From positions 7,539,690 to 7,603,689 of the forward strand of contig OZ038440.1 of the NCBI GenBank assembly GCA_964036275.1: a stretch of DNA of 64,000 nt, written 5' to 3'. The notes beneath the pieces are model-generated. The model saw only the letters and a list, made by a program, of their open reading frames with translations, was not told where the DNA came from and did not search any database. This document shows positions 30,961 to 42,796 of this stretch, in pieces. The stretch's first letter is position 1, and each line of letters opens with the position of its first letter. A program made the position numbers and the translations under genes. This DNA comes from Litoditis marina (lineage: Eukaryota > Nematoda > Chromadorea > Rhabditida > Rhabditidae).

Positions 30961-31054
30961 CAGCTTTCAAACCACAAAAGTCATCAAATAAAACATTTTT
31001 TCATAATTTATTCAACCTAATTTTTATGTTTGAAACACTGATGAACTTCCAGAA

Positions 31055-34000
31055 ATGGTGCTCATTCTTCTGATTTCGGCAGCTTCTCTAATATTTGGTG
31101 GGTCATTTTCAGCAATTGTGGATGTTTCAAGTTTTAAATTCAAGTTTCGTCAATCGAATCACATTGTACATAGTGCTGGCTCATGACCAATAATTGAGGT
31201 TTCTCTATTAACTTCTTCGGAAACATGGCAGTTCCACAAAAGTTCGATCTTCACACCTCTCACCTACGTTGCCTACGTTACCTACGTTAACACCTACGTT
31301 GGGCTAGAGAACTTGTCTCATTGGTTATCTCTATTTTAAATACATGAAAAATTATGGAAGGAATAAATATAATTCATTTTCAGGAGCGGTAGGGCAATAT
31401 TTTGTGCCGCCGAAAAACTGCGTATTGTCCCTTGATCGAGGAGTTAGCTGTGACTCGAATAATGCTACAATTAGGGTAGGTTGGAGAAAATTGTCTGTAT
31501 ACCACACAGTCGGTAAAGTGACAGATTTTGAGAACGTAGCTCATGTAAAAAATCACACGTTGCTCCAAAACTGCAAAAATAGCTACTTTACAACTTTCTC
31601 AAATGGGAATATTTCATATCAGGTTTCTCCAAGAATAATCGTCGATTCAAGTTTTCCAGCAAACGTTTTCAGTATCATATGGACCCACAAACGTTAACGT
31701 GTTTGGCTTTTCTGCACGAGGGTTGTGGGGGGAATGAGAACAGTTTTGATGATGCGAGTACTTGCAACCGACTCTGTATTCCAAGTACGTTGAGACTTTC
31801 TTCTCCCGATATCATTTTTGTTGGACATGATTGTACTGAAGATGATATTGCAGTAACCAAAAGCAGACTGCAGAGCAGAAAAAGGTGGACAGGACACGTT
31901 CAGCCAAATGTTCAGTAACCCGATGACCCAATAACCCGGAAAGCCTAAAAAAGCTAACCGCGCATCTAAACACTTCTCCACAGCACACTAAATGTGTGCT
32001 CTATCTTCCCGCGTGAACGGCTTCGAGTAGTCCCGCGATTAATAAAGAAAAAACACAGGTTTCACTGACAAACAGTTGCTCCGTATGCTGAACAGGAAAT
32101 TTCATGCCAATTTTTCGAAGTTGCACGCAGTAGCTAATTTACACCTTTGGGACCTGTTTTCATTTGTAACATGCGTACAGCGCTCATTTTGTTTTCGAGT
32201 ACGATTATATTCGAAATTTCAGTGGGTTTTCTCAACTGTCCTGTGAACAGTGACCCCGTTGCTCGTGAGGACGGAAACCACTTTTGTGGAGGTGACGTCG
32301 TGGTTGGCCCGGATCGGAAGCCGCTCCCACCTAAACCGTGTCCGGCCGACTCGTATTGTAAGAGAGGAATGTACATGAACGGCCTCTGTTGCGACAAGCA
32401 AACCGCTGGTGAGCAGAGAAAGAGCTGATGGGTTTGTGAGTTGCAAACTGGTGGAGTCTGCCTAGAGACCGCAGACCATTTTACAAACAACATGTTATAG
32501 CTATAATTTATACACCATTAGAACCGCAAGAAACGAAAACATGACAATATGTAATTTGTTTTCCATAATTATCGCATCCCAACTTGCTTTACCTCTTTAA
32601 ATGGATTTCTTATAGCGCGCGTTTTGTATTGAAACCATGGTATTGCGCTCGTTGTCTGCGCTCTCTAATCTATCGTTTTCGCGCGCTTTGGCCAGCCGCC
32701 AACGAAACTGTCTGGCTTTCGAAATGCGAACGGCGCACATATAAAGATAGAGGAAAGTGGTTTAACTCAACATTAGTTAACTGAAACTAACATTTTTGGA
32801 TTGATAAATGTTACATCTATATAATATCATGATAACTTGACGAAATATGTGTTTTTCTCGGAGTTATGACCCAAAATAGGCAATTTTGCCCAAATAAGTA
32901 CGCTTTTAGACAATCTTTAACTTCGAAAAGATCAAATACTGGCTTTCACAAGTGTCAAAAGGTTCAGCGAACAAAGTTCGTTGTGTTCATAACAAAATAC
33001 ATGTTGTATTCCCGATGTTTTTTGGTATTTTCGTTTTTACCAGTGCGAAATTTACCTAAATCAACAGCAGAAAACCAAAATTTTCAGTATGATTGCGTCT
33101 TTAGAATTTTTTTGTTTTACTTTTAATCGTTCTATCAAATATCTGAAATCCAGAAACCTGCTACTTCGAGTTTTTGTGTTTTGTTACTTTCTGTGGCAAA
33201 AGTTCGTCACTGTTTTTGACACACTTCGGACTGTTCTCCCTATTGAGAAGCTCTAACTCGACCAAATATTATGAGTGATATATTATTCAGTAGATAATTT
33301 TGTATTCTTTCTCGTGAATAACTTTCTCATTTCATTTTTTCAATTTCCCGCTCATTATACATGGGTTTGTTGGTCGTGCGCAACCTGAAAAAGTGAGGTC
33401 AACGCGGACAAAAAATTGAATATGTTTGCGTCTTTAGATTTTCGATTTCTTTTTTTATTCTACGCCTAAAAAGTTAATCTATAGAAATAAACAATAATTA
33501 GAAACCGGCTCTCGCAAAAAACTAATTAAATATGCAAGTTCAAGTTTAACCATTTGCACAGACATAAAAACAACAGAAACTAAGAAATTAAAGTTCATAT
33601 CTGAAATATTGAGGTTTTGAACTACCTCTCTCTCTTTGATTTTTTCAAAAAATGTATACTCTAGGTGGAGTAATGTCTAATCAAACTTTGTTACTTCTCC
33701 ATCGCGGGTGAAAACGCGTTTTGCGTGATTTCAGTCTGCCACAAAAGGGGCGGAGTCTGCGGTCTCTAAGTCTGCCGGATGAAAACTCAACAAGATAACT
33801 TTTTCAAGATAAAGTTCACACATGGGAGAATACTTTGAAGTTGATTCTAGGTTGCATTCAGCTCGGTTGTATGTGTGAGTGATCAAAAAAGTCCTATAAG
33901 ACGTATTGTTTTCCAGACAGTGTAAAAGAAAACTCGAATCCGGATTGTGGACCAGGCAAGACGGCAGTGACGGTGGAACAGTACGGACGTCAGGTATAGT

Positions 34001-34440
34001 CCCCATTCCCTCTACAAAGACAGCCTAGGACGGAATCGATTGTACAACGCAAAGAGAGCGATCGTTGATTATCTGCGAGTAGATCAGAGAGTTGGTAGAT
34101 TAAAGTAATGCAGATAAGCTGGCCTCTTTCTTAAACTCGCGTAATACACATTTGACCGTTCGCTGTTCAAAACCGCTTTGAGACAGCTTTGCTTGGTTTG
34201 TGGAATTCTACTAGTACTTCAAGCGTTTTGCAATAGTCCTTCCGTAATGACTCTGATCAAAATAGAACATACATCTTAACAGAATTGAGCATTCCCCCCT
34301 TTCAATTCATACACGTTCAAAACGATTTGACAAGTTTTCCATTTCAGAAAACTCTTTTGGGAAAATCATGTGATTCTCAACACTGTCCCTCGGACTCTCA
34401 ATGCCACAACGGAGCCTACTTTGCCTACTGCTGCCGCTGA
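31055..34440 (+). CDS. Gene F: secreted Kunitz + two lustrin-like modules, complete
   Basis: Exons 31055-31097, 31384-31475, 31673-31784, 32223-32408, 33917-33993 and 34348-34440 give about 200 residues. Signal peptide MVLILLISAASLIFG. Kunitz domain NCVLSLDRG, SCDSNNAT, GCGGNENSF with Asp at P1 and an NAT sequon; six cysteines present. Lustrin module 1 has NCPVNSDPVAREDGN and a GLCCD end. Intron 4 is 1.5 kb, AT-rich, with no recognisable gene. A promoter block lies at 30,491-30,520. Gene E is its closest relative by exon 5 and flanking intron sequence, though exons 2-4 differ more, pointing to a conversion tract rather than a simple whole-gene duplication. Confidence 0.9.
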
Positions 34441-34583
34441 ACAGCCAAAGGTTCGAACCTCCGCTGGAACAGATAATTTATTCCGATAAACCATTACCAA
34501 TTACAATTTGTATACAAACGCCCCGATTCCAAAACAAATATTAGAATATTGATTTTTAATTTCACAAAAATCGACCTGCCAAA

Positions 34584-34811
34584 TCGCGCGCAGCGCGAAG
34601 CGCTGTGCGAGATTTGTCTTTGGTTCGGCTAATGCGCGCTTTCATTTTTTTAGTTCACCCTCAGAAAGGCCCAAACGTGCAAATCAAAACTTTTTATGAT
34701 TTGTTGATATTTCATGGCATATTTACAAGCTATGTTCAAAATTTGAACAAAATTGATTAAGTTTGAGCCGAGTTATGACGTTATGCGCTTCAAGCAGACC
34801 GCCAACTTCCG

Positions 34812-34860
<49 letters not shown>

Positions 34861-36597
34861 CGCACTTCTGGGAAATTTTTATGTGTGAACCGATTTGACT
34901 GAAAATTGGGGACACGATAGATGTCTCACTCAAACCTTGGGGGCGCAAACTTTTTTTTCGAAAAAAATTATTTTTTTATCAAGTTATGGGTCTTTGAAAA
35001 TGTCTCTGCGTCTCTTCATTTCGTGCACTCTCTCGCCCTCTCTGTCGGGGTAAATGAAATTGCGTTATAACTCAGCACAGTCCTAACCAATTCAAGTAAA
35101 ACTCGAAGTATGATACCAAGACATGAACTGACATCGATTTAGATGTAAGTCTTCTACTGATGACGTCATCGAGGAATCTGGAGCTCGGATGACATCATAG
35201 TCGAAACAAGGGAAAATTCCCAGTTCAAGGGTTTCTACTTAACCGATTTTGTTGCAAATTGTGTAAGAAATGTAATATCTACTCAAACCCTGGCGGACCA
35301 AAATAAAATTGCGAAAAAATTGTTTCAAACAAAGTTATAGACATTTTTCGGAAAAGGTCTGCGTCTCTCCATTCAGCACGCTCTCTCACTCTCTCTGTCA
35401 GGTCGACAACTCAAACTGTACTGTAACTTAGAGAAACAATTACCGATTTGCTTGAAAATTGAAATATGATGCCATCGTGACTTTTTTGAATATGAAGTAT
35501 TCTACTTCTGACGTCCTTCAGGATTCTGGAGACCAGATGACGTAATTTTTGAAAAGTGCAAAGTTGACGTCACATATATTTTCAAATGATGGTAATATCT
35601 TAGAAAGGGTCAATTAACGGTGAAAATCAATCTAAGAGTGACGTAATCTGGGATTCAGAAGGCCAGATGACGTCAACTTTTGAAAATGCAGAATTAACGT
35701 GAAATATATTTGCGAATGCTGAAAATATCTCAAAAATGGTACATTAACGATGGAGCTCTATCTGAATATGACTGATTCTAGAATTCAGAAAGCCAGATGA
35801 CGTCAACTTTGAAAAAAATGACGTGAAATATGTTTTCGAATGCTGAAAGTTTCTTAAAAATCGTCAATTCACGACGAAACTTCATTCAAACATGACGTAT
35901 TCTGGGATTCTGAAGCCCAGATGAAGTAGGTGTTTAGAACTGCAATGTTGACGTAATATTTTTTCGAATGATGGTAATACTTGACAAGTGGTTCATCAGG
36001 AAAACAATGTTATCTTCACTGTACAGATCAAACCACATACCTACGGCATGTATACAAAAAGAGAAAAATTCATGAAAAAGTGGGGGCCCAACGACTGTGA
36101 GATTTGTCTTCTGCTGTGCGCTCCTTAGACAACTACTCTAAAATGGAGCAGCTACTGCTACGAAAACCGAAAAATACAAATATACTCAAGTATAACTTTT
36201 CATTACAAACATACAAAAGTCGTAAAATACTTTCTCAAACATGTAAACTAGAATCTACAAATCACAGATGTTAACTCAACGTAGTCAATAATAGAATTCC
36301 TGGTTTTGTGCACAATGGTTGGCATTTTTTGTCATTACTTCAATTCTAGGTGTTATAACGTTTGTCATATTATTCAACAGTTGTTCTCTCTTTCGCAGCT
36401 GTGATTTGTAGATTCTAGTTTACATGTTTGAGAAAGTATTTTACGACTTTTGTATGTTTGTAATGAACAGTTATACTTGAGTATATTTGTATTTTTCGGT
36501 TTTCGTAGCAGTAGCTGCTCCATTTTAGAGTAGTTGTCTAAGGAGCGCACAGCAGAAGACAAATCTCACAGTCGTTGGGCCCCCACTTTTTCATGAA
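34584..36597 (+). mobile_element. ~2 kb hairpin-ended element, copy 1
   Basis: Left end TCGCGCGCAGCGCGAAGCGC, then GAGATTTGTCTTTGG, a long GT microsatellite (34,815-34,858), a ~125-bp tandem repeat with TGACGTCA-type motifs (35,160-35,960), and a ~530-bp palindrome ending CCCCCACTTTTTCATGAA. The palindrome's outer arms carry TGTGAGATTTGTCTTCTG, echoing the left subterminal motif. Copy 2 lies inverted at 57,046-59,403. No protein is encoded. Confidence 0.75.
36069..36597. repeat. ~530-bp palindrome at the end of copy 1
   Basis: TTCATGAAAAAGTGGGGGCC at the left is inverted at GGCCCCCACTTTTTCATGAA. Arms ~200 bp run through GTCTTCTGCTGTGCGCTCCT and TACAAAAGTCGTAAAATACT. Would form a very long RNA hairpin if transcribed. 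Confidence 0.8.
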
Positions 36598-38300
36598 TAT
36601 ACTTTACACTTTCCACATGAACTTTCATGACTTGGTTATGGTTAGCATGATCCGCGTAGCTGTCAACTCCTTAACCACGGAGAAATTACAAGACTCTCAG
36701 TTGTGTAACAGGCAACAGTTGTTGACATGCTACGAAAAGTTTGTCCAGGCAACAAGATATCACCCCGTCCTTCACAAACGATACCGAATGACAATTCTCT
36801 CTGAAATTGATTGGTGTTCTGAGAAAGAGTGGTCAACGACTAAAAAACATCATGATTCCTGACAATTGCTTGTTTATCAAGAGCGATTGATGTTTTGTGG
36901 GGTCAAATTTGTTTTAAATTTCGTTCTGTCTCGGGCTAAGCTGGATCATTGCAGGATAACAGCACGAACCATGCCACTGCGTATGTTTAGGAAAATTATA
37001 AAAACGCATTTCTGTCTGAGCATGAGATTAGAACTGAGTTCATCCTTGGGGATTTCATACGGTAAAGTTTTTCCGTTCGCTTTTTACTGGCTGAAAAATT
37101 AATGGTTGCCCTCAGTCACTTTGCTCGGAATGACCGTGCGCTAAGGTAAGGAAAAGCAGCAGATGTTAAAGTAGAACCTCACAAACTCTTCTTCTGATTT
37201 TCTGCCCAAGGTTGTTCTGATATACTTATTGTGGTCGAAAATTATGAGAGGTATGCATACTTTTGACAGAATAGCAACGGCCATAAAGTTGCGGTCGGTA
37301 GTGTTACGGACATTCTTCGTTCATCTGACATTGAGTCTTTGGATGAAGGAAAGTGAGCGTGGTAAAAGTGCTCTCAAATGAAGACTTTAAGTCGTTTGTC
37401 GCAGAGGTTGGGCGCTTCTAGTGAAGACAGGTTAGGAATTTGGAGAAATTAAACCGGCACAGTTGAAATTACCTCGAACGATTTTGAGCAAACTCCTATC
37501 ACTATGCGGGGTTTTTGAATGCCCGTTAAAGGGACCATTTTTTTTATATAATTCGGCAGGATTGAAAAACATGATAACTCAGAATATTGCTTCTATATTG
37601 TACTGGTGGCTCCTCACTATTACATTTAAAGGATAAAGAAGTCGGTCGAGCACGAAGCCCTTCATGAGCCAAACCACCCTCAGGGTAACTGTATCACGTA
37701 GCTTTTGGCTGAGAGATGAATTATGTTCCATAACACCGAACTTCAACCTTAATAAAAATAAAAATAGGAAACCATATCTGAAACACTTTTTACCCATGTC
37801 ATTTGTGACGTCATCTGAATTTACGTTACGTTTCTAGGCGTTTTGCGGACAATCTTCATAAAAATGCGTGGGTGCCGGTGCGTCCGCGCTGTTGCTGAAC
37901 GCAGATTATTGAGCAAGAGAGCTAAATTGGGTATTTTTCACATTTTACTGTCTTGCTCATTTTCTGTCCCCAAGTATGCATTCATAACTGGACTCACCAA
38001 AGTAAAAAGAGACGGTTCCTATAAGAAATTGGTCTTCGTTTTCTGAGCCGGCAGTGGAAGCAAAGATCTGGATTACGCACATCACAACCCGGCTGATGAG
38101 TGATTTGAGCGGATCTCAAATGTTTCTTATTCTATTGTTTTTGTCCAGCAGCAGTTAAATGATAAAATACATCCACGTCATTCATTTTCAGGCTGCTCGT
38201 TTTCATCTTGTTATGAAATCGTCTGCATTCTGAACGGAATGACAAAATTAATGCTAACATTTATTCAGCGAAGTAAGAAACATCCATTTTTCTACCAGCA

Positions 38301-38340
38301 GAATAAATTGTCGCTCTCAAACTCAGCATAAAAGCTGACT
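38301..38340 (+). promoter_or_regulatory. Promoter block of gene G, lacking the TGACGTG half-site
   Basis: GAATAAATTGTCGCTCTCAA runs directly into ACTCAGCATAAAAGCTGACT; about 11 nt including TGACGTGTTTC present in gene F are missing. The TATA-like box is intact, so G may differ in regulation. Confidence 0.55.
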
Positions 38341-38647
38341 GGCTGGAAGAAAAGACAACGCCCTTTCAACTGACTTTCTTCCCCAAGTTGCTTTCGGTTT
38401 CCCTTAAAAATAAGAGCTTCGTCTAAACTAAGGATAAACATAACTCATCCCTTCCGAAACATTTTAAAACTACTGTACGCTTTAGTTCCAAACAAAGGAA
38501 CTTCTCTGATAGAAAAAATATCCTCATTTGGACCGTTTTTGCTCAACTTTCTCTGAATTCTCGAGCAACGAGTAAAGAAACTTCTCGAATGGTGCTATTT
38601 TTGAGCATAATCTTGATTTTCTGTTCTGAATAGCTCAACTTTCAGAT

Positions 38648-41366
38648 ATGATGCTCATTCTTCTGATTTCGGCAACCTCTCTAATTTCTGGTGGGTTTGA
38701 GTCGTAAACATGAGAAACTTAATGTTACAAGATAAAATTCTATCAGTCCTATCTTATTCTCACAGTGGTGGTGCATGACTGACATTCAAAGTTGCTCTAA
38801 CAACTCATTCTTCAACATAACTATTACAGAACTATTAACTCAAAGCACAAAACGCACGTTTAGAGAGTTGGTCTGTATCTACTGCAAATATTGCTGACTA
38901 CAACAAAAAGGAGGATGAAGGAGCTAGAGACACACTAGCTCCCTGTCGTGCGTAACCAATGTGTTCCACATTGCAACTGGTTGGAAATTCCAGGAGCAGT
39001 GGGATATGGTTTCGTGCCGAGGGGGAACTGTGCACTGCCTCTTGACCGAGGAGTCAGCTGTGCCTCGAAGAATGCCTCGATAAGGGTACGTTTGAAGAAA
39101 TTGTCAGCGTACCACCAATGAACAGGAACCAGAAGATATTATATATATTCATTCACATGTGCTACAAGAACAACGAAAAAAAATGTGAATAAATATGTAG
39201 AACCCCTAAGGGGTAAGGCAACAAAACCCTACCTACGAATTAAGGGGAGCTTACTCGTTAAGCTTCGAGAGATCAAAAGTGAACATAAAAAGAATAAAGA
39301 TGATAAAACGTTTAAACATGGGAGTGGGGAAGAGTACAAACGAATGTTAGCAAATATAGCTATAATAGTGAAAACGTAAACTCAAACATACTATGTTAAC
39401 TGAGCAGGGGGTTCTATAAATGTTTCGATTAACAACACATCTAGAAAGACTCTTAATGGCTCAACACTCTTGAAATGAGGTAGATCCTTAGAAATACAAT
39501 TCCAGTATTTTACAACCCTATTGAAATACCAGTTATGATCAAGGAATACATTTCTAGGAAATATTAACCTTTGCGGGTCAATATACAATATTCAAATTGT
39601 GATAAAACTCTCGTTCACAATTTCCAGTATACTCAGTAAAAAACCATTAACGCATAAGAAATGTAAGAGGTACAATGATAAAAAAAGATTTATTTTACAC
39701 CTAGACATTAACTGGTTTATCCTAGAATCATTGTCGATTCTCGTTATCTAGAAACGTTTTCAGTATCAATTCGACCCACAAACGATGACGTGTTTGGCTT
39801 TTCTGCACGAGGGTTGTGGGGGAAATGAGAACAGTTTTGATGATGAGAGTTCTTGCAACAGTCTATGTATTCCAAGTACGTTCAGACTTTCTTCTACCAA
39901 CGGTAATTTTCTATGGGAAACAATTTCAGGTTGTACTGAAGAAGAGATAGCAGTATAAGAAAGAAGTACGAAAAATGATGTCTTGTATAGTTAGCAAGCT
40001 TCATTTTCCGGAGTTGGATTTTGCATTTGTGATTTTTTTGTAAAAACTAAGAAATTTCACAGGTTAAAAAAATATTTCCAACTGGAAATTTGGAAAAAAA
40101 AATTCAATTATAGTGGACTACCTGAACTGTCCTGCGAACAGTGCTCCAGTCGCTCGTGAAGACGGGACCACCAATTGTGGTGGACCTACCCTTAATCCAA
40201 ATCTACCCGTCGGGTTCACTATGCCGCCAGGTTTTGAGCAGCCCAAACCGTGTCCGGCCAACTCCTATTGTCAACGAGGATACATGGTCGGCCTCTGCTG
40301 TGACAAGACAATCTCCGGTGAGCAGATAAGCCCCTAGGGTTGAAGATTGAATTTGTTTCACACTGTTAGTCAAAGTCACGGGAACATGCTAAACACAGAA
40401 GAAATGAAAAGCAAGCAATGACAAAGTACACGATGCCTCATTAGAATGCTAATTTTACGGGACTACTCAATTTACTTCCAATATAGTCGATCTCGAGTCA
40501 AAATACGAAACTCGTGAATTCAATTTTGAAATAGATTCATATCCAAAAAGGTGTACCGTTTTTGAGTCGAAACTAGACTCGACATTTCTGGACGACAATT
40601 TACTCTTTCCTAGCAGAGTTCGACGTTGTATATTCTCAACTCGAATGATTTTCGGCTGCATTTAACCTGGTTCCAAGTTTACTCGGTCAAGAAATCATGT
40701 AACACGTAGTTTTTTTCAGAAAGGGTCACTGACAACTACAGCCCCGATTGTGGACCAGGCAAGACGGCAGTGACGGTAAACATGTACGGATGGCCGGTAT
40801 AGTTTTCATTTTTTTACCAGAACAACATGAAGCCTGATAACTCAGAGACATTTGCGACACTTTTTCACGACTAGCAGACAGGCTGAGACAGTCTGCGTCT
40901 CACTGATCTGCACTCTCTCTCGATGAGGCCGCTACAAAAGTGACTCGCTAGTTGTCAGGGGTTCGTCTGAGAATGCGGGACGGACGATTGTTGATTAATA
41001 GATCAAACGCAGATGCGCTGAGAGCTCGCTGAGAACCACCCCCTACTAAATTGGCCACACATGGTCTACGATGGTTTGATGGGTCCCAGTTGTTTTCTAT
41101 AACTCTTCTGGTACTTGAGCTGTTTTTACTCTTTCCTCTTTTCTAAAGTAAGTTGCAGTCCTATATTTCTGTCCAGAGTTCGATGAACGTCCGAACGGAG
41201 TTGAGAGTATGTCTCCAGCTAGTTATCGCGTTGTTTCTCAATTTTCGAATAATTTCAACTTGTTTTGTTTCAGAAAACTCTTTTGGGAAAATCATGTGAG
41301 TCTCACCATTGTCCCTCGGACTCCCAATGCCATAACGGAGCCTACTTCGCGTTCTGCTGTCGCTAA
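38648..41366 (+). CDS. Gene G: secreted Kunitz + two lustrin-like modules, complete
   Basis: Exons 38648-38690, 38994-39085, 39764-39875, 40114-40317, 40720-40796 and 41274-41366 give about 206 residues. Signal peptide MMLILLISATSLISG. Kunitz domain NCALPLDRG, SCASKNAS, GCGGNENSF with Ala at P1 and an NAS sequon. Lustrin module 1 has NCPANSAPVAREDG, a Pro-rich insert (NLPVGFTMPPGFEQ) and GLCCD; module 2 SPDCGPGK then AFCCR. Intron 2 contains a LINE reverse-transcriptase fragment on the minus strand. The promoter block at 38,301-38,340 has lost its TGACGTGTTT part but keeps TCAGCATAAAAGCTGACT. The 3' flank resembles that of gene E but carries a palindromic MITE at 41,643-41,827. Confidence 0.9.
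39130..39700 (-). pseudogene. LINE (CR1/RTE-like) reverse-transcriptase C-terminal fragment in gene G intron 2
   Basis: The minus strand at 39,391-39,588 encodes FLDHNWYFNRVVKYWNCISK followed by DLPHFKSVEPLRVFLD, the RV-x-WN-x6-F-x3-L-x2-FLD pattern at the end of many non-LTR retrotransposon reverse transcriptases. Only the end of the enzyme is present. Subfamily cannot be fixed by eye. Confidence 0.5.
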
Positions 41367-41642
41367 ACACCCGAGGGTTCGAACCCCCGCTGGAACAGAG
41401 ATATTATTATAATAAAGTATGAATGCAAACAAATACGACCAATCATCTTTTTAAATCATACACATAATGTGAAAAGTTATGTTTAAATGCAGTAGTAGAG
41501 AGTGCAATGTTCCATGTCCGTTTTATTGTTGTAAATAGTTCAAGTTCACTGAATCAGATCGAGAACAAAACTATGTCTTTCATATACGTTGTACATGCCG
41601 AAACGGGTGTTTGAAACGCCGAAACGATTCACTGAACAACAG

Positions 41643-41827
41643 AGTCCGTATGCTAGAAGATCCCGGCACCTTCATCCCATCGGCGTATCTAGCTCTGCTG
41701 CGTCTCCTCAAACACACGATATTTCTCATCTCTTACATCCCGGCGGGATGTGAGAGCAGAGAAATATCGTGTGTTTGAGGAGACGCAGAATGGGATGAAG
41801 GTGCCGGGATTTTCTAGCATACCTACT
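41643..41827. mobile_element. Palindromic MITE, second copy, behind gene G
   Basis: Same arms as 30,124-30,293 (CGTATGCTAGAAGATCCCGG ... CCGGGATTTTCTAGCATAC). Flanks CAG on the left and CGG on the right. The homologous position behind gene E (around 28,960) is empty: TCACTGAACAACAAGAATTG there versus TCACTGAACAACAG...GGGAATCG here. Confidence 0.8.
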
Positions 41828-42098
41828 CGGGAATCGTTGCATTTCACACGGTTTGCGAAAATATAAATTTGTCTAAGAATTTACTTGAACAGAGTACAAT
41901 GTTACTGGGTCGATAATTTTGTCATTCACATTGTTTTGCACAACATCATTCAACTTCAACGAGGAACAATTACGTCACATTCTTTTGATCAGTTTTGCCC
42001 TTTCTCATGAAAATGTTTTCATACTGAGTGGAATGCTAAAATAAGTACATTAAAAACATTAGATTCCTTTCCAACAGAATAACTTGTTCTATTCAAAG

Positions 42099-42130
42099 TG
42101 ACGTGTTTCTCAATATATAATCACTGGCTG
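42099..42130 (+). promoter_or_regulatory. Promoter block of gene H
   Basis: GTGACGTGTTTCTCAATATATAATCACTGG, preceded by CCAACAGAATAACTTGTTCT. Closest to the orphan block at 29,446. Confidence 0.55.
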
Positions 42131-42796
42131 TCATAGGAGATAACAACTTCTCGACTATTTTTTTGTTGAAATAAAATCTCTGTCCTGCAACAGTAACTTC
42201 ATCTCGTCGAGAGTTTAGAACAGATGTTGGTCTAGTTACTATCTATAAATTGTGATTCATGATCAAAACATCTGTACACTAGAAGTAAATTGAATATTCA
42301 CGTAATGTTAGCATTATAATGAGGAAATGTGCACTTTGTCATTTCACGTTTTTGAGTTCGGCTGTATTCAACATGTTTCAAGTGACTGTGCGATTGAGTG
42401 ACAGTATAGTACCTGTTGTCGGAAATAGTTAGATTGGTTCCGGTGGTTCAGTGTAAGTCCCGACTAAAGATACAATACACCGAGTTTCAGGGTTACATCA
42501 CAATAACAGAGAAGAATGACATAGATTTATATAGACAAGTAGGAATATACAGCCGTCTGGCGATCGAGTCGGTAGGAAAAGTGATGAGTAGTCGCATCTT
42601 CTTTCCACGTGGACTTGTTCACGTCGTATGCTAAGCGACACCTGTCATTTCCACGTGAGCAACTACCGTATTCTTTCAAATTACCGGTTTGCTGTTACCA
42701 AAAGATGAAACAGATGAAATAGTTAGAGATGATTTAGGGGCAAGGGCTATGTATTATTTCAGCTATCTACTGATCATAAATTTGTTAGCAAAAGTG

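Larger units (their letters stand above)
28746..31054. other. E-F intergenic region with orphan promoter and SINEs
   Basis: No complete gene. Contents: gene E 3' UTR, an empty MITE site (~28,960), a SINE (29,063-29,240), a promoter block with no downstream gene (29,446-29,475), a second SINE broken by a MITE (29,985-30,345), the gene F promoter (30,491-30,520) and a hairpin-element fragment (30,898-30,960). 29,700-29,960 is repeated upstream of gene G (37,440-38,100, interrupted). Confidence 0.5.
34441..38647. other. F-G intergenic region, 4.2 kb, mostly mobile DNA
   Basis: Gene F 3' UTR, then a ~2 kb hairpin-ended element (34,584-36,597), then 36,600-38,100 with weak open frames and no recognised protein, part duplicated from upstream of gene F but broken by an insertion beginning TTAAAGGGACCATTTTTT near 37,526. 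The gene G promoter is at 38,301-38,340. Confidence 0.45.
41367..42796. other. G-H intergenic region
   Basis: No gene. Gene G 3' UTR resembles gene E's, then the palindromic MITE (41,643-41,827), flank shared with 29,240-29,660, the gene H promoter (42,099-42,130) and a CACGTGA-type MITE (42,275-42,408). Confidence 0.5.

Noticed and set aside
39185..39379. 64-codon plus-strand Lys-rich frame in gene G intron 2
   Set aside because: Lies in the LINE fragment region; the minus strand carries the recognisable reverse-transcriptase end.
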